This document shows positions 49,586 through 61,290 of a DNA stretch of 64,000 nucleotides, piece by piece. Both the position numbers and the translations under genes were made by a program. The stretch's first letter is position 1. Every line of letters begins with the position of its first letter. Source of the stretch: Nomia melanderi (taxonomy: Eukaryota; Arthropoda; Insecta; Hymenoptera; Halictidae); assembly GCF_051020985.1 (NCBI RefSeq), contig NC_135001.1, forward strand, positions 13,323,896 to 13,387,895, given 5' to 3'. Below the pieces are notes generated by a model. That model saw nothing but the letters and a program-made list of their open reading frames with translations. It searched no databases and had not been told where the DNA came from.

Positions 49586-50732
49586 CTATGTTGTTGTTTT
49601 ATTCATATAGACTAAGTATCCTTTTGAAGATAAAATGCCACGACACTTCACATGTATTTGATATCTGGCAACCCAATATAACTTGACATCAGCATTAAAT
49701 ATTTTATTTAATTCTTCTGCAGGAATAATTTCTGTAATTAGAAAAAAGATATTTAAGATACAGGTCTAAAAAACTTTATTATTAAACAAAAGCAACTTAC
49801 GATCAGAATCATTGTGTGTCAACAATTGCACATCATTTTCTTTTGTGAATGACTGCAAAGCAGGTGGTACTACACAACATGTAGCCAAGCTAATTTGTAC
49901 AATGTTAGGCTTCACCTATGTGATTAAAAAGAAAGACACAAAATTTATATAATATTATACATCCAATTATGCAGAAAATATAAAAATTATGAGAATCTTA
50001 CTTTTGCCCATTGAAATAAGTCAATAAATATATTTGTACTAATGTCACTTAAACCAACGCTTGATAATTTACCAACTTCAACATATTCTTCTATTCCAAT
50101 CCATAACTGTTTCAAAGATGATAATAGATCTTCAGAATTTTCTTTGCCTGAATAGGCAATTACTAAAGATTCAATTGCACTTGTATTCAAATAGTTGCAA
50201 ACTATAAAATAATATATTGTAAAATAAATAATATAATATTATTATACAAAATAATAAATTATTATTTTTTTACCTTCATCTATACTTTCTTTCAATAAAT
50301 TCACATTAGTTGAGGACATAAAAACTTTTACAGTTATTTTAACTTCCTCTCTGATAACATCTTGTAAAGTACTATCTTTCTTTCCTGTTATCTAAAAACA
50401 GAATAGATCTTCAAGCATTTTATAACATTAAGACATTTGTATTCTAAAATTAAGTAGAAAATGTTTATACGTACAGCCACTGGATTTTCACCACTAGTTT
50501 CGTTATGTTGGAGAACAATCTTTAGAGTTTCGATTAGCTGAAAATATATTTCACGAACGTCATAGTGACAGTACTTTACTATTATAGTATAGACATAACC
50601 TCCAGAAATAAAATTATTTTGGAAGGACATTCATAAACTTACCTCGTCCGTAGGATTCTGACTTGTTTTTGTTTTAGGTTCATTTAAGGAAAGTATATTT
50701 CCCGTATATATCAACACATTTTGCGACAACAT
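49586..50732 (-). CDS. Gclm: Glutamate-cysteine ligase regulatory (modifier) subunit, six exons
   Basis: The non-catalytic partner of glutamate-cysteine ligase in the rate-limiting step of glutathione synthesis; in the family it lowers the catalytic subunit's feedback inhibition by glutathione, in the cytosol. Coding exons on minus: 50643-50732, 50475-50537, 50274-50391, 50002-50201, 49801-49915, 49586-49731, all with GT-AG borders. They join to 732 nt, 243 residues, without a frame break; human GCLM is somewhat longer (274). Conserved stretches in order: TGNILSLNEP near residues 10-19, VIAYSG, SVGLSDIST, then LFQWAKVKPNIVQISLATCC, LLTHND, and a C-terminal RGILSSKGYL. These are the aldo-keto-reductase-like barrel signatures of the GCLM family. 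The start ATG opens a 30-codon exon with no in-frame alternative. The TMEM14C-like gene lies 1.8 kb away in divergent orientation. Confidence 0.93.
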
Positions 50733-52567
50733 AATGCAGCATGAATTTTAAAGAAAAGCACTGAAGCGTAGTACTCCGAACATGTAACGGAAAGTGATAT
50801 CATAGATTCTAGTCGTGGCTGTCGTAAGATTAACTGTTTCAGATGACTTTAATCACCGATGACGGACCTGACAACGCAATTTTCCAAGTAGAGATATCAG
50901 ATACTATAAATCGAAGTACGAAAGATACACATGATGTCATGGTCCTTGTAGTTTCAACTTATTAATAATTTACATAGAATTTTTTGACAGAAAAAATGTT
51001 CCATTATATTGATTTAATTTTGAATGTCAAAAATTAGAGTAATTGAAATATTCAGAATACTCTACTATTTAAAACATTTTCATTTCAAGTTTTTACATGG
51101 AACTACATGTATCGATCATTTGTCTTAGAGTTGTAGAGGAACTCAAAATAAATTTTGAAAGTAATAATAATAAAAATGAAATAATAATTGGACAGTAATC
51201 GTATGCAATCAGTGAGTAATATATGTAACGTATTTTTCTTAAGAATTTTGAACCTTTTAATACAGAACTATGTAATTCAATTACTACGTTAGAAGTTTTA
51301 TATCATTTGTCGTTATCGTAAAATTTGTTTTGAGTTTCTTTGCATTAGTTATATACGTTCTAATAAGGTCTTTGCAAGTAAAAGCTGCATTCAAGGTTCA
51401 CAAATTAAATTACGATCGCAGAATATCCTTGTGATAAAATTATAACACATACAATTTTTTCTAGTAATGGTATTGTAATTAAAAATTTTATTACGAATTT
51501 AAAAAAAATATTTTTAATAGGTACGTATACATAATTCACGAATTCCCCTTTGTTAAAAAAAAATTACTCTTGTTATGTAACGCAACAATTATAGTAACTG
51601 AATCCTATTCAAATTTTTCTCTAATTGTTATTTTTGTATTTGTGAAGTATACTATAATTGAGCTTTCTTCTGTTTTACATTTGTTTTAGTATATTTTAGT
51701 TTCGATAAAATCTTTAATATCAAGTTGAAAAAGTCGCAATATTTAGCATAAGACGATCTTTGTATGTTAACTTATTTTTCTATTTAATTCGAATCTTACA
51801 ATTGATACTGTACTTTTTTATAAAGCTATCTTCACGTGGATACTGATTTAAGACGCATGCGTATTTGAAGTTGATTTTGTGAAAAAGTCAAAGTATCACT
51901 TTTATATAAATTTCCTGTAGTAGAGTATTATTCATATACAAGCGAAATAAAATTGTATGGGTAGTTACAGAATATTGTTACAGTTTTTTCAAATATTTTT
52001 CCGAAGTCAATTTCTACTATTATAATTAATTATTATGTTTGCAATGTAACATAATGAAAATAATTTTTTAAGTAGTATGAAATTCATGAAACTACATATA
52101 TATAGTGTAATTAATTGTTTTTTATTTGTAATAAAGTATTTAATTACAATATCTCTTAATGGAAAATTAATAAAAAAAAATTATATCTGTATGATACTAC
52201 ACACTGAATATAGCCGCGCTTTTAAACGTTGTGACACTTTGTTTTCCTTATTTATTAGCAGGTAGAAAATGATGGGGATATATCTCAATTAAAAAATAAA
52301 AATGTTATTTAGAAATATATAGTATCGAGAAATGCAACAGTTTAAAGATTTTAATATTATGACTTTTAACAAAGTTTCATGTCTGTGAAGATAATGTAGA
52401 TGCTTAGGCCTCTCTATAAAATAGGTACATCATGACGGAAAGTGTGACGTGCAAAAAATAAATCGATGTTCTGTTTATCATTTACCGTTCGGTATCTTGC
52501 ATTGAAGCATTTACTCTGTAAAAACATATAGAAAGAAAATAATAAACCTATAATCCTATAATTTAAA
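50733..52567. promoter_or_regulatory. Divergent intergenic region, Gclm / TMEM14C
   Basis: A 1.8-kb AT-rich spacer between two divergently transcribed genes, so it should carry both promoters. Near the TMEM14C start are TGTGACGTGC (CRE/E-box like, about 52442) and ATCGAT (about 52463, DREF-like). I did not find an antioxidant response element (RTGACNNNGC) close to Gclm by eye. Confidence 0.4.
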
Positions 52568-53130
52568 ATGCCTGTGGATATTGCTGCATACTCATATGCA
52601 GCAGCGATAGCAGTAGGTGGTGTAATCGGTTATGTAAAATCAGGTAAGTTTAATTTTGTTAATAATTTTATTATCTGTAATTAATGGAAAAGTAAATGTC
52701 ATTCATGTAACTTCACCATTTATATTTTTACTTTTCAATTTTCTCTATTTTCAAAAGTAATTAACGCAAATTGCTTCCTATAATAAGTCAGTTTTTCTTT
52801 TAAAGCTTCCATTCCATCCTTGGGTGCTGGACTTCTGTTTGGAAGCATTCTGGGTTATGGAGCTTATCAAGTTTCAGAAGATCCTACTAATATCGGAGTC
52901 TTTTTAGGAGCTAGTACAACTCTTGGTGGAATGATGGGTTATCGTTATTACAACTCTGGTAAATTTATGCCAGGAATCATTGCTTTGTTTAGGTATTAAT
53001 TTTTATTCACTTATTTTTTTATTATTTCATCTGTTAATGGAAATTAAAATAACATTCAATTTTTTTCAGTATCGCCATGATGTACAGAACTGTAAATAGA
53101 TATTTTGTTAAAACTTCTATGAAGACATAA
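52568..53130 (+). CDS. TMEM14C: TMEM14C-family transmembrane protein, three exons
   Basis: Small hydrophobic membrane protein. In vertebrates TMEM14C sits in the inner mitochondrial membrane and is needed for protoporphyrinogen IX import during heme synthesis. Exons 52568-52643, 52806-52992 and 53070-53130 have GT-AG borders and total 324 nt, 107 residues, the usual family size. Recognisable segments: GGVIGYVKS (about 18-26), SLGAGLLFGSILGYGAYQ (about 30-47) followed by VSEDP, then TTLGGMMGYRYYNSGKFMPG (about 62-81). The YxSGKFMP motif and the Gly-rich helices are family hallmarks; three to four membrane helices are expected. The start is the first ATG and is preceded by in-frame stops. It could equally be called TMEM14A/C-like, as insects usually have one family member. 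Confidence 0.9.
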
Positions 53131-53242
53131 TAAGTATGAATATTTAAATTTCATTATGATTTGGGATTAAAAACATCGATAATATTTGGATAGACTGCAA
53201 ATAATAGGTATTGGTGTACATTGTTGTTTAATTTTTTACAAA

Positions 53243-53248
53243 AATAAA
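53243..53248 (+). terminator. Candidate poly(A) signal of the TMEM14C gene
   Basis: AATAAA 113 bases after the stop codon, in AT-rich 3' flank. Confidence 0.5.
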
Positions 53249-53249
53249 T

Positions 53250-54580
53250 TGTATATGGGAATATAATATATTGTATTATTAAAACAAAATATACATTGAA
53301 TGTTTAAAATATTATATTCAAATATAAGGTAATCCAATTAAGATTCACATATTACTAGATTCACAACTATATTATTAGATGACTTATTTCTTATTAATAG
53401 AAATGAAAATAGTAGATGTTTTATAACAAGATATGTGTTGATATTATTCAGGTAATATTACAGTTAACAGTATAGATATATAGTTTTCATTAATTTATTT
53501 TTAAAAAAATATGGTACACATCTGTATCAACATATCATCATAATAGCACTCTATCAGTTGATTTATATACTTGCAGATTTCTCCTATGTGCTTATCATTA
53601 TTTATAATTATTTGTTATTCAATATCTGAAATTTATTGAAATTTTAATGATTCGTGAAATATTACTTCTTTTATATAATTTAATACTTTTTAGTTCAATA
53701 AACGTGAAATTTATATTTACATTTATAATTGAATGGCTATGTAAATATATATTACATTTCTTACAGTCCCTAAAATACTTTCTGACCAATTTAACCAAAT
53801 TTTTTATAATTGCTTAGTAGGAATCTATGGGAAAGATATGCTCTAATAAAAACTGGACATTCCATTCTATTCTTGGTTATATCTTCTTACACCCTGTGAT
53901 ACCTCTGTTTAATACCGATGAAATAACTCTGCACAGCAATGGCACTTCTACCCTTCAATGGGAATTTTTATAGAATTTTGTGCTGAACATAAATCTGCAA
54001 ATTTTCTTTATTTAAATATGTATTTCATACAAAATTCTGTAAACTCAGATGAGTAAACTGATACATACAATAATATATTTGAGTAAATTTATTTATTTTA
54101 ACTAATATGTACTTAATAATATAGATTGCTGATATTTATGTACTACATAATTTGTTATTTAAAATATATATTTATATTTGTTCTTCGTTTTTTAAATTTT
54201 ACATCGCATCTACTGCTTCAGTCTTATATCTTGTTGAACATATTGATTTCTTTGAGATAGTTTATTGTGTTTTGTATGTGGTCCTGATCTGTTAGAGATT
54301 TATATTTACATAATATATGATAAATGTTAATATTAAGTTACAAAGTTTTCAAATTTAGAATATGAATTACACAATTTGATTTCTCAATATTTTATTATCT
54401 CCAATATTACTTCTTTTGATTTATATAAATCTAAGCTTTTTTCAAATACAATATATATACTTTAATGATAAAATGAAAAAAAGATAAAAACACAGATGGC
54501 CTGTGATAAAAGCTTTGTTAATGATAGAGATGTAAAAGATTCAAGTAGTCCATTTTTTACTCTTATTCTTTAAACGGTAA
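53250..54580. other. AT-rich intergenic
   Basis: No gene is seen. Confidence 0.5.
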
Positions 54581-54581
54581 A

Positions 54582-54596
54582 CCACGAGGTGGCGTT
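54582..54596 (+). promoter_or_regulatory. Candidate CTCF-like site
   Basis: CCACGAGGTGGCGTT closely fits the CTCF consensus (CCA..AGRKGGC), with one weak position. It lies between the TMEM14C gene and the next transcription unit. Motif match only. Confidence 0.35.
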
Positions 54597-54799
54597 CTGG
54601 AAGTGAACCTATAGCTAGAAAATGGAAACAGTTTCATCTTTTCAAAAGATAAAACTTTACTCGCCACAGCGTTATATAAATTTTATGCACTGAGTGCTTA
54701 CTTTGCTGATACCATGTGTGTTTATTAAAATTACTAAGTGTAAATAAAAAATATTGATGCAACTCAGTGAAATTCTGTAATTTTATTCTGTTATATTCC

Positions 54800-55340
54800 T
54801 AATTTGAATCCGAGTAATCGATTCCATGCTATTAGCTTCGATTATCGAGTTCAAACCCTCGAAGTTCGAGTTACAAAATCGAATGTGCTCGTGTTGGATG
54901 CATTTGCGAATCTTCCTAAGAGCTCTTGCTCGGTGGTGTGTTCGTGGGAGGAGGTTTTACGGATTTCGCCAGATTTAACGTATTTTTCGACACGAAAAAC
55001 GATTATAACGTAATCCGATCGGTGCGTTAAAATTCGCTCGTAACTTTTAAGCAGTTACGAACGAGCGAACGAATGTTTTTTCTCGACATTTTAAACGAAG
55101 AATCGGTTGCGGAAGATTTCGATAGGCATTGGTCGCCATACAAACGAAGATTCAACCTTCACCGAACGATTTGACTGATTTTTGAGATCCAGTCACCGAA
55201 AACTTTCATCATTCCGTCAATAACCGAGAGCCGACCCGCAGGGTGGCGATCATTTGATAAGGTATGTAACGTTATACGTGCACGCTCGCCCTCATCCCTC
55301 GGAACTTATGGTGTACTCGTGTCGGTGGCGTACGTCTGTC
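54800..55340. other. CpG-richer patch downstream of the unrecognised gene
   Basis: Moderately CpG-rich DNA containing ACGTGCACGC, GTACGTCTGTCACGTG and similar words. The 69-codon frame at 54804 is not recognised. It may hold a promoter or 3' flank. Confidence 0.35.
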
Positions 55341-55359
55341 ACGTGAAAATTTTCTTTCA

Positions 55360-56738
55360 TCACTGAATCACAAAATACTGTTGTTGCACCAATGTTGCCT
55401 TCTGGGCGTAGAACAATCTTTGAGAAGATGTTAAGTAACTTTGAACCGATGAATCATAATTTTCACCATTTTCCTGTAGATACGTTTCCACATTATGCGC
55501 AATCGTCTTGTCGATTTCTTTTCGTGATCTTTGCATCATCTCCAGCGGTCTTTGATTTTATTAATATACCTTATCTGTCATATGCGACGTTAACTGGTCG
55601 AGTTGAAATTATTCATTTGATATAATACATGTTGCTACTATAGTGCTTATTTGCAAACATTTTACCATCTTCGTAATATCATGTTTGCGGAGAAGTTTGT
55701 ATTTTAATTCTTCGTTATCTTGTAGTTGCTGGTTTGTACCTAACTCGGTCTGATATTTCCTGTACAAACCAGTAAAACCATAATGAATCACAGTTTTTTT
55801 TTCAAATTTCAATGTATAGGCTGAATGCTTATTTGCAAAGAATTAATATAATTGTTACTATGTTAAAAATTTTTTGTTCCATTTTGAATATTTTTAACAG
55901 TATTAGTTGAAATTTCAACATAATTTCAGTGTAACATGATTAGCATCTTTAAAATTGATTCACATATGTTTAGTAATGCATTCGGTTATCAAATATAGAA
56001 GTTAACGTAATTTATATCTATATCATTATTATTGATATGATTTTAATATAATAATTTTTAGTTGTTAGCTTAATATTACATTTGTATCGTTACTTTTCTT
56101 TTATTAATAATAAAATTTTAATATTAATGATGTAGAAATAATAAATAAAAACATATGTATAAAAATGATGTACCCATATGTGTATGTATATGATATATTT
56201 CAGCCAAAGATGTTTCCATATGTTCTTTATTTGAACGATTATGTATTACAGTTTTGAGTACTTCATATAAACTTATGTTTTCTTTTATAAAATTATGAAG
56301 AGTAGACAAGGATCCACGTGGAGACTCTATAAGAAATGTTACAATATGCATTTCTGTTCTCAAATGTGTTACACAGATGTTATCTGTAATCAGTTAAATG
56401 AGTTTGATGAATGATCATAATCAGAAAATTTCAGCAGCGTAATATAGATTAAACATGGTATTTCCATGCCCCCAATGAAGACTTGATCTCTGAGTGGCGT
56501 GTGCATTACCCCTCCATGTCCAATTGGATCTGTGTAAAACATGTATTTCTTGGTCGTCAGATAAGCTTTGTTCCATGAAGTAGACTTGGTACCACGCAAA
56601 GCCTGCCTGATAGCACTTATCTTTCTTGTATAAATAGTGGCCCAAATAGTTAGCTCAGGTTCAGTATTGTCCTGTACTCTCAGGGGACCACAACTCATCT
56701 TCGTTAAACAATTTCAATTTGAAAACAATATAATAACT
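55360..56738 (-). CDS. Unrecognised four-exon reading frame, possibly a pseudogene
   Basis: I cannot name this product. On the minus strand four segments join in frame: 56510-56738, 56174-56383, 55666-55820 and 55360-55539 (774 nt, ending in TGA). Donors (GGGG|GTAATG, GG|GTACAT, ATG|GTAAAA) and acceptors (TTACAG, ATTACAG, ATTCAG, GGAG) occur where phase requires them; the last acceptor is weak. The translation looks like a soluble protein: segments include LFNEDELWSPESTGQY, GHYLYKKDKCYQAGFAWYQV, MHIVTFLIESPRGSLSTLHN and a basic, Gln-rich tail with RSRKEIDKTIAHNVETYLQE. The first segment holds two TGA codons one codon apart (56659-56661 and 56653-56655), each where TGG would fit. No start codon was found in the first segment, so a 5' exon is missing; ATGAATCTAGTACC near 57630 (minus) is a possible source. 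Either a young pseudogene, an assembly error or a different gene structure. Confidence 0.4.
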
Positions 56739-56739
56739 C

Positions 56740-57863
56740 TGTAATTTTGTGTTGTATTATTGTTCTGGATAAATTATTCTAAAGATAGTTGCTCTACGAA
56801 GAATTTAATGTTATTCAATTTTTGCATTCATACTTTATTTCTGTATACGTTTTATAAAAGCTACGAGAATTACTTTTCAAAATCAGGTGAGCTTTAAACA
56901 CTTGTTTTTGTCTCTTGTTATGTAAACTATATGATAGTTTATATATTTATATCTTGTTATGGAGTTTTATTCAAACTAAATTAACAAAGTTTTATAATTT
57001 ATGATTATACTGGAATATATAAAATTACGTAAAATATGTTCAAATATTTCTGCAACTTCTAAAATTTAAAAGATTTGAAGTGCCTATTTTGGCTTAAACA
57101 CTGCACAAAAATAATAATTTTAATAAGTATTTGCATACAATTTGTATGAATTTTTTTTAATGTAACCTTAAGATGGACGTACTTCTCAGGAAAACAATAT
57201 ATCGGTAAATCTGATAAAATATGATAAGATAAATTTAATGTATAAGTATAGCAAAATTTTTGGCATGTGTCGCTAGAATTTGTATGTTATCTATATACAA
57301 TGGCCATGGAAAATTCAATCTTGTTCTGATCATCATAACGTGTGATCTAACAATGCTACGTAAAGTATTTAAAATAATGACATACCTTATATAAAATAAT
57401 ATTAGTACATATAAATTATATTTACTGACTCATTGTATCTTATATATTCTGCCAATAGCATTTCCCTATCAGTATCATATTACAAAAGTTCTCATATTAA
57501 AATTGAAGTTATTATTTTTGTATTTATAATAGCTAGTATAAGTACAAAGGTTTGTTTGATTTTATTATAATCTTATACTTTTGTTTCTGAAGTATTGGTT
57601 CAACAGGAGGTACTAGATTCATATTTATAGATCAGTCTTCTGCAAAGAAGAGTAATCTACAATTATTGAAGACTCTTATATCTCCATCATTGCGTGTTAA
57701 GTTAGCTGTGTTTAAGGAAATTAACTTATTAAATTTTGAATTCAGTGACAATGTAAATTAAATTAAATAAAATATTTGTAACATTAGTATAAAAGTATAT
57801 TAAGAAATTGTTTGCTCCTTATAATATTACATAATAACATTGAAGACTAATGTTTCGTTTTAG
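56740..57863. other. Intergenic; possible 5' exons
   Basis: AT-rich. At about 57600-57760 both strands carry short coding-like stretches (minus: ATG followed by NLVPPVEPILQKQK; plus: RFIFIDQSSAKKSNLQLLKT), neither of which I can link to a gene. The ODC promoter should lie in or before this interval. Confidence 0.35.
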
Positions 57864-58206
57864 GGTTCTATCTGCGATAGGCTGGTAGGCCAGTCTATTG
57901 GTGGGTGTGTGAATACCTGCGGCAACTGGAAGTTGGCCCTGAACGCAGAGCCCCCGTGGCTTTGCTAGCACCCCCATAGTGATCTTGTCTTAATCCGCCT
58001 CCCCACGACCCACATAATTCTCGTTGACAGCTGCCTCGTATGTGTTTAATAATTACAAAATTAAAATAATCAACTATTTTTGATAGTATTTTATTGGAAA
58101 TAATATACAAACTATATTTCAGTAATATATAATTTAATATATTAAAACATTTTAGTTTGCTGCCTAGTGCCTACAGAGTATCTCTTAGAAATTTAAAACA
58201 ATCAAC
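57864..58206 (+). other. Probable ODC 5' leader exons
   Basis: Segment 57864-58037 starts after TGTTTCGTTTTAG (acceptor-like) and stops before GTATGTG (donor-like). It is sharply GC-rich compared with both flanks and has no ATG on the plus strand. It would splice to 58156 (after AACATTTTAG), giving a short second leader exon that runs to the ODC start at 58207, also without an upstream ATG. Short inverted blocks such as CTGG-TAGG-CCAG and AACTGG/CAGTT-type pairs suggest a structured leader. The first exon is not identified. Confidence 0.5.
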
Positions 58207-60251
58207 ATGAAGGTCACAAATCTGGACGAACGTATCCATGTTTTGGACGGTGCGTCAAACGTTATGAGCGTCATCAAAGATATTGCATTGAGTGGGTTGC
58301 AAGAAGAAGCTTTCTATGTACTTGATATTGGAGATATTGTTCAAAAACATCAAATCTGGAAAGAAAAACTACCACGTGTTAATCCATACTATGGTAAAAT
58401 AATTATGATATATTGTGATGAAAATGTATAATGTTAAGTTCTGAAGAAAATGTAAGTTAAAATTTGATTAATTGTCTTCTTTTAAATTTTAGCCGTGAAA
58501 TGCAATGATAATTTAGTTGTAATTGAAGTACTAGCTGCTCTTGGTATTGGTTTTGATTGTGCATCAAAAGTAAGTAATTAGACATTATAGTATTATTAAA
58601 TATTAGTCGTAATACTGTAGGTAGTAATAGGTTATCCAAAGAGAAAGATTGAACATGTATTTGTTATAATTATTTTCAGACGGAAATTAATAAAGTATTA
58701 AGCGTTGGAGTAGACCCATCAAGAATTATATTTGCCAATCCAGCTAAGCCTGCGTCTCATATTCGCCATGCTGCTGCAGTTGGAGTTGATGTAATGACAG
58801 TGGACAATGAAAGCGAGCTACATAAAATTAAAAAGCTTCATTTAGATGCGAAGGTAATAAAATATACCTTCCTTTTTTACAATTAATATTCTACATTATT
58901 TCATGTACATAGATTTATGTACTTTTAATGCAGCTAATATATAATTCATTAATTTCAGATTGTTATTAGAATTCGTTGTGACGCAGAAGTTGCTCAGTGT
59001 CAATTGGGCATGAAATTTGGTTGTGATCCCATATATGAAGCACCTAATCTTTTGCGTCTTTCGCGTATGTTAGGACTTAATGTTGTTGGTATCAGTTTCC
59101 ATGTTGGTTCTGGTTGTCAAGATCCACCAGTATTTTATCGAGCTATACGACACGCCAAATCATTGTTCGATTTGGCTACAGATCTTGGTTTCAAGCCATA
59201 TCTATTAGATCTCGGCGGTGGTTATCCAGGAAATAAGGGTACCAATATTGATAAAATTGCTGATGTTATTAATAAAGCACTTGACGAGTATTTTAACAGT
59301 AAGTAATTAATATATTTAAAACGTTTTTATTTTGTTTCGTTTTTATTTTCAGTATTATTTGAAAGTTGATAATTTTCAGCTGATGCTGTTCATGTAATCG
59401 CTGAGCCTGGTCGATTTTATGTTGCCTCCGCATTTACACTTGCTACAAATATTCATAGCAAACGATCAGTGCGTGGTGAGGAAAGTTCACCAACCACAAT
59501 CACGCACAATATGTATTATATCAATGATGGCGTTTATGGTTCCTTCAATTGCCTACTTTATGATCATCAGCATGTTACTCCTATACCTTTAAAGGTAGAT
59601 ATGTGTAATTGTTTATTATACCGTTATTTAGTATTTTTCATAAAAATCCTTTCAATAACATTTCGATATTACAATTGTAGAACAATTTATTTTTTATTAA
59701 TGATTAATAACATATTGATCTTAACAGAAAGGTTATGGTAAGATGATTCCTTCAAGTATTTGGGGGCCCACTTGCGATGGTCTAGATCAAGTTGCGGAAA
59801 ATATTTTATTGCATGAAATGGATCTTGGTGATTGGATAATTTTTGAAAATATGGGAGCATACACATTACCTGTTGCTTCTCCATTTAATGGATTCCCTGT
59901 ACCAAAGGTTCACATCGTCGCTGAAGAAAGCATTTGGTACGATATTATATAATAATTCTATATTTTTTTTATATATGTGTAGTTGCTGAAAGCATTTTAA
60001 TTATAATATTTTTTAATTGTATATGCCATATGTTTTACAGGCTTCTTTTAAAAGACGCTTTGCCTTTGACTGAAGATCATTTTGTTATTGGCAATACACC
60101 GGCTAATTTACGACTCGGTCTGGATATTGGGGGAACTGATATCAATGCATGGCGTAATCCAAACATTGAATTGACGTCGACTGAAATTTTAGCTGATACT
60201 ACTAATACATCATTCATTTACGACTATGTTGAAGTTGATCCTCTGAATTAA
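58207..60251 (+). CDS. Odc1: Ornithine decarboxylase, seven coding exons
   Basis: PLP-dependent decarboxylase turning ornithine into putrescine, the first committed step of polyamine synthesis; a cytosolic homodimer with shared active sites. Exons 58207-58393, 58493-58569, 58680-58853, 58959-59298, 59380-59594, 59728-59936, 60041-60251 join to 1,413 nt, 470 residues; human ODC has 461. Catalytic features: YYAVKCN with the PLP lysine at about K65, FANPAKPASHIRHAA (about 112-126), HVGSG with His near 194, the GGGYPG phosphate loop near 232-237, EPGR near 268-271, YINDGVYGSFNCLLYDH near 306-322, and WGPTCDGLD with the catalytic Cys at about 347. Because Lys, Cys and both Asp residues are intact, this is an active ODC and not an antizyme inhibitor. 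The FANP...VMTVDNE region corresponds to the antizyme-binding element of the family. The C-terminal tail (DINAWRNPNIELTSTEILAD and on) does not resemble the mammalian degron. The start ATG is the first in the leader. Confidence 0.95.
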
Positions 60252-61290
60252 CATATTGTGAATACGGCAGATTCATTGAAATGTGCTCAGCATTTTTGCA
60301 AAGGATTATTTTTTTTAATTTTAAACGTACGATCATGACACAGCTTCGAATTAGATATTTTTCTTGAGGTTGGTACATTTATCATTGCTTATGTTATATT
60401 ATTTGTTAGCTTAAAAGGAAAAAAACATACTACTTTTGATCTCCCTCTTTATTTGAAGCTTTAATATATATGAACATTACTAACAATTGGTGACATTGTT
60501 GAGGAAAGAAATTATTTATATATTTTTCTTTTCTAATTCAATATATAGAACGTGCAAATTATTTCCGTTTCTAAATGATAGTACGTTTATCTTGTTTTTA
60601 AATAGCTGAGGGATAAAGTGTATAAATTATAGTAATACACAAGTAAATCAGATTTTCCGATTACTGTTGAAAAATAATTATAAAAATATTGTAGACGATA
60701 TTCTGCTGCATGACTTACTGGAGTATTTCTATAAGAGCCTTCGTTATATCTTTGTAGAAACGTAGTTTCTTATATATTCCATATAAGCTTTTATAATCAT
60801 TAGGAAACTGTTTACTAAAGTTTTTCGTAAGTATTTACGATTTGCACGTTTAACATAAATATTGACGCAGTTTTTTATATAAATCATATTAGTATGAGTT
60901 AGTGGAAGGTTTAGCTACAAAAAGTAATCATTGCAATGTTTGCGAGTGTTTTTATGAACGATTCGACGTCCATGTGCTTATGGTAACAATTTCATGCGAA
61001 TTTTCTAACATCTGTTTAAATGCAAATACTACTCGTATGATTTAACGAAAAGATAAAAAGTAGTAATTTTGTGAAAGGGTTTTAGTGTTGAATTATTTAT
61101 ACATAAAGCTATTTAAACGATTACTGTAATTTAACTCGTGGTTAGAAGAAAAAGAAGAAAAAATGTTAAAAAAGACGAAAGAAAAATTTAACTAGTAAAC
61201 AATGAAGATGACGTACGTGTCCAACTTCTGGTGAAAGAAAACAAATATTTCTACTCTCCTGAAATTTGTTTATTTTAAATATCAATAAAA
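60252..61290 (+). other. Probable ODC 3' UTR
   Basis: AT-rich sequence after the stop. The first clear AATAAA on the plus strand is at 61284-61289, so the 3' UTR may be about 1 kb; weaker variant signals closer to the stop cannot be excluded. Confidence 0.45.
61284..61289 (+). terminator. Candidate poly(A) signal of ODC
   Basis: AATAAA about 1,035 bases after the ODC stop codon, the first canonical hexamer found by eye. Confidence 0.4.

Noticed and set aside
56390..56698. 102-codon minus frame starting MSCGPLRVQ
   Set aside because: Its phase at the GGGG|GTAATG donor does not fit the next open segment, whereas the other frame of the same bases does; probably a shadow.
57864..58037. Minus-strand coding exon (GSWGGGLRQDHYGG reading)
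   Set aside because: The frame is open but has no minus-strand splice signals as good as the plus-strand acceptor and donor; leader exon of ODC preferred.
59469..59741. 90-codon plus frame
   Set aside because: It is ODC exon 5 reading through its donor into the intron.
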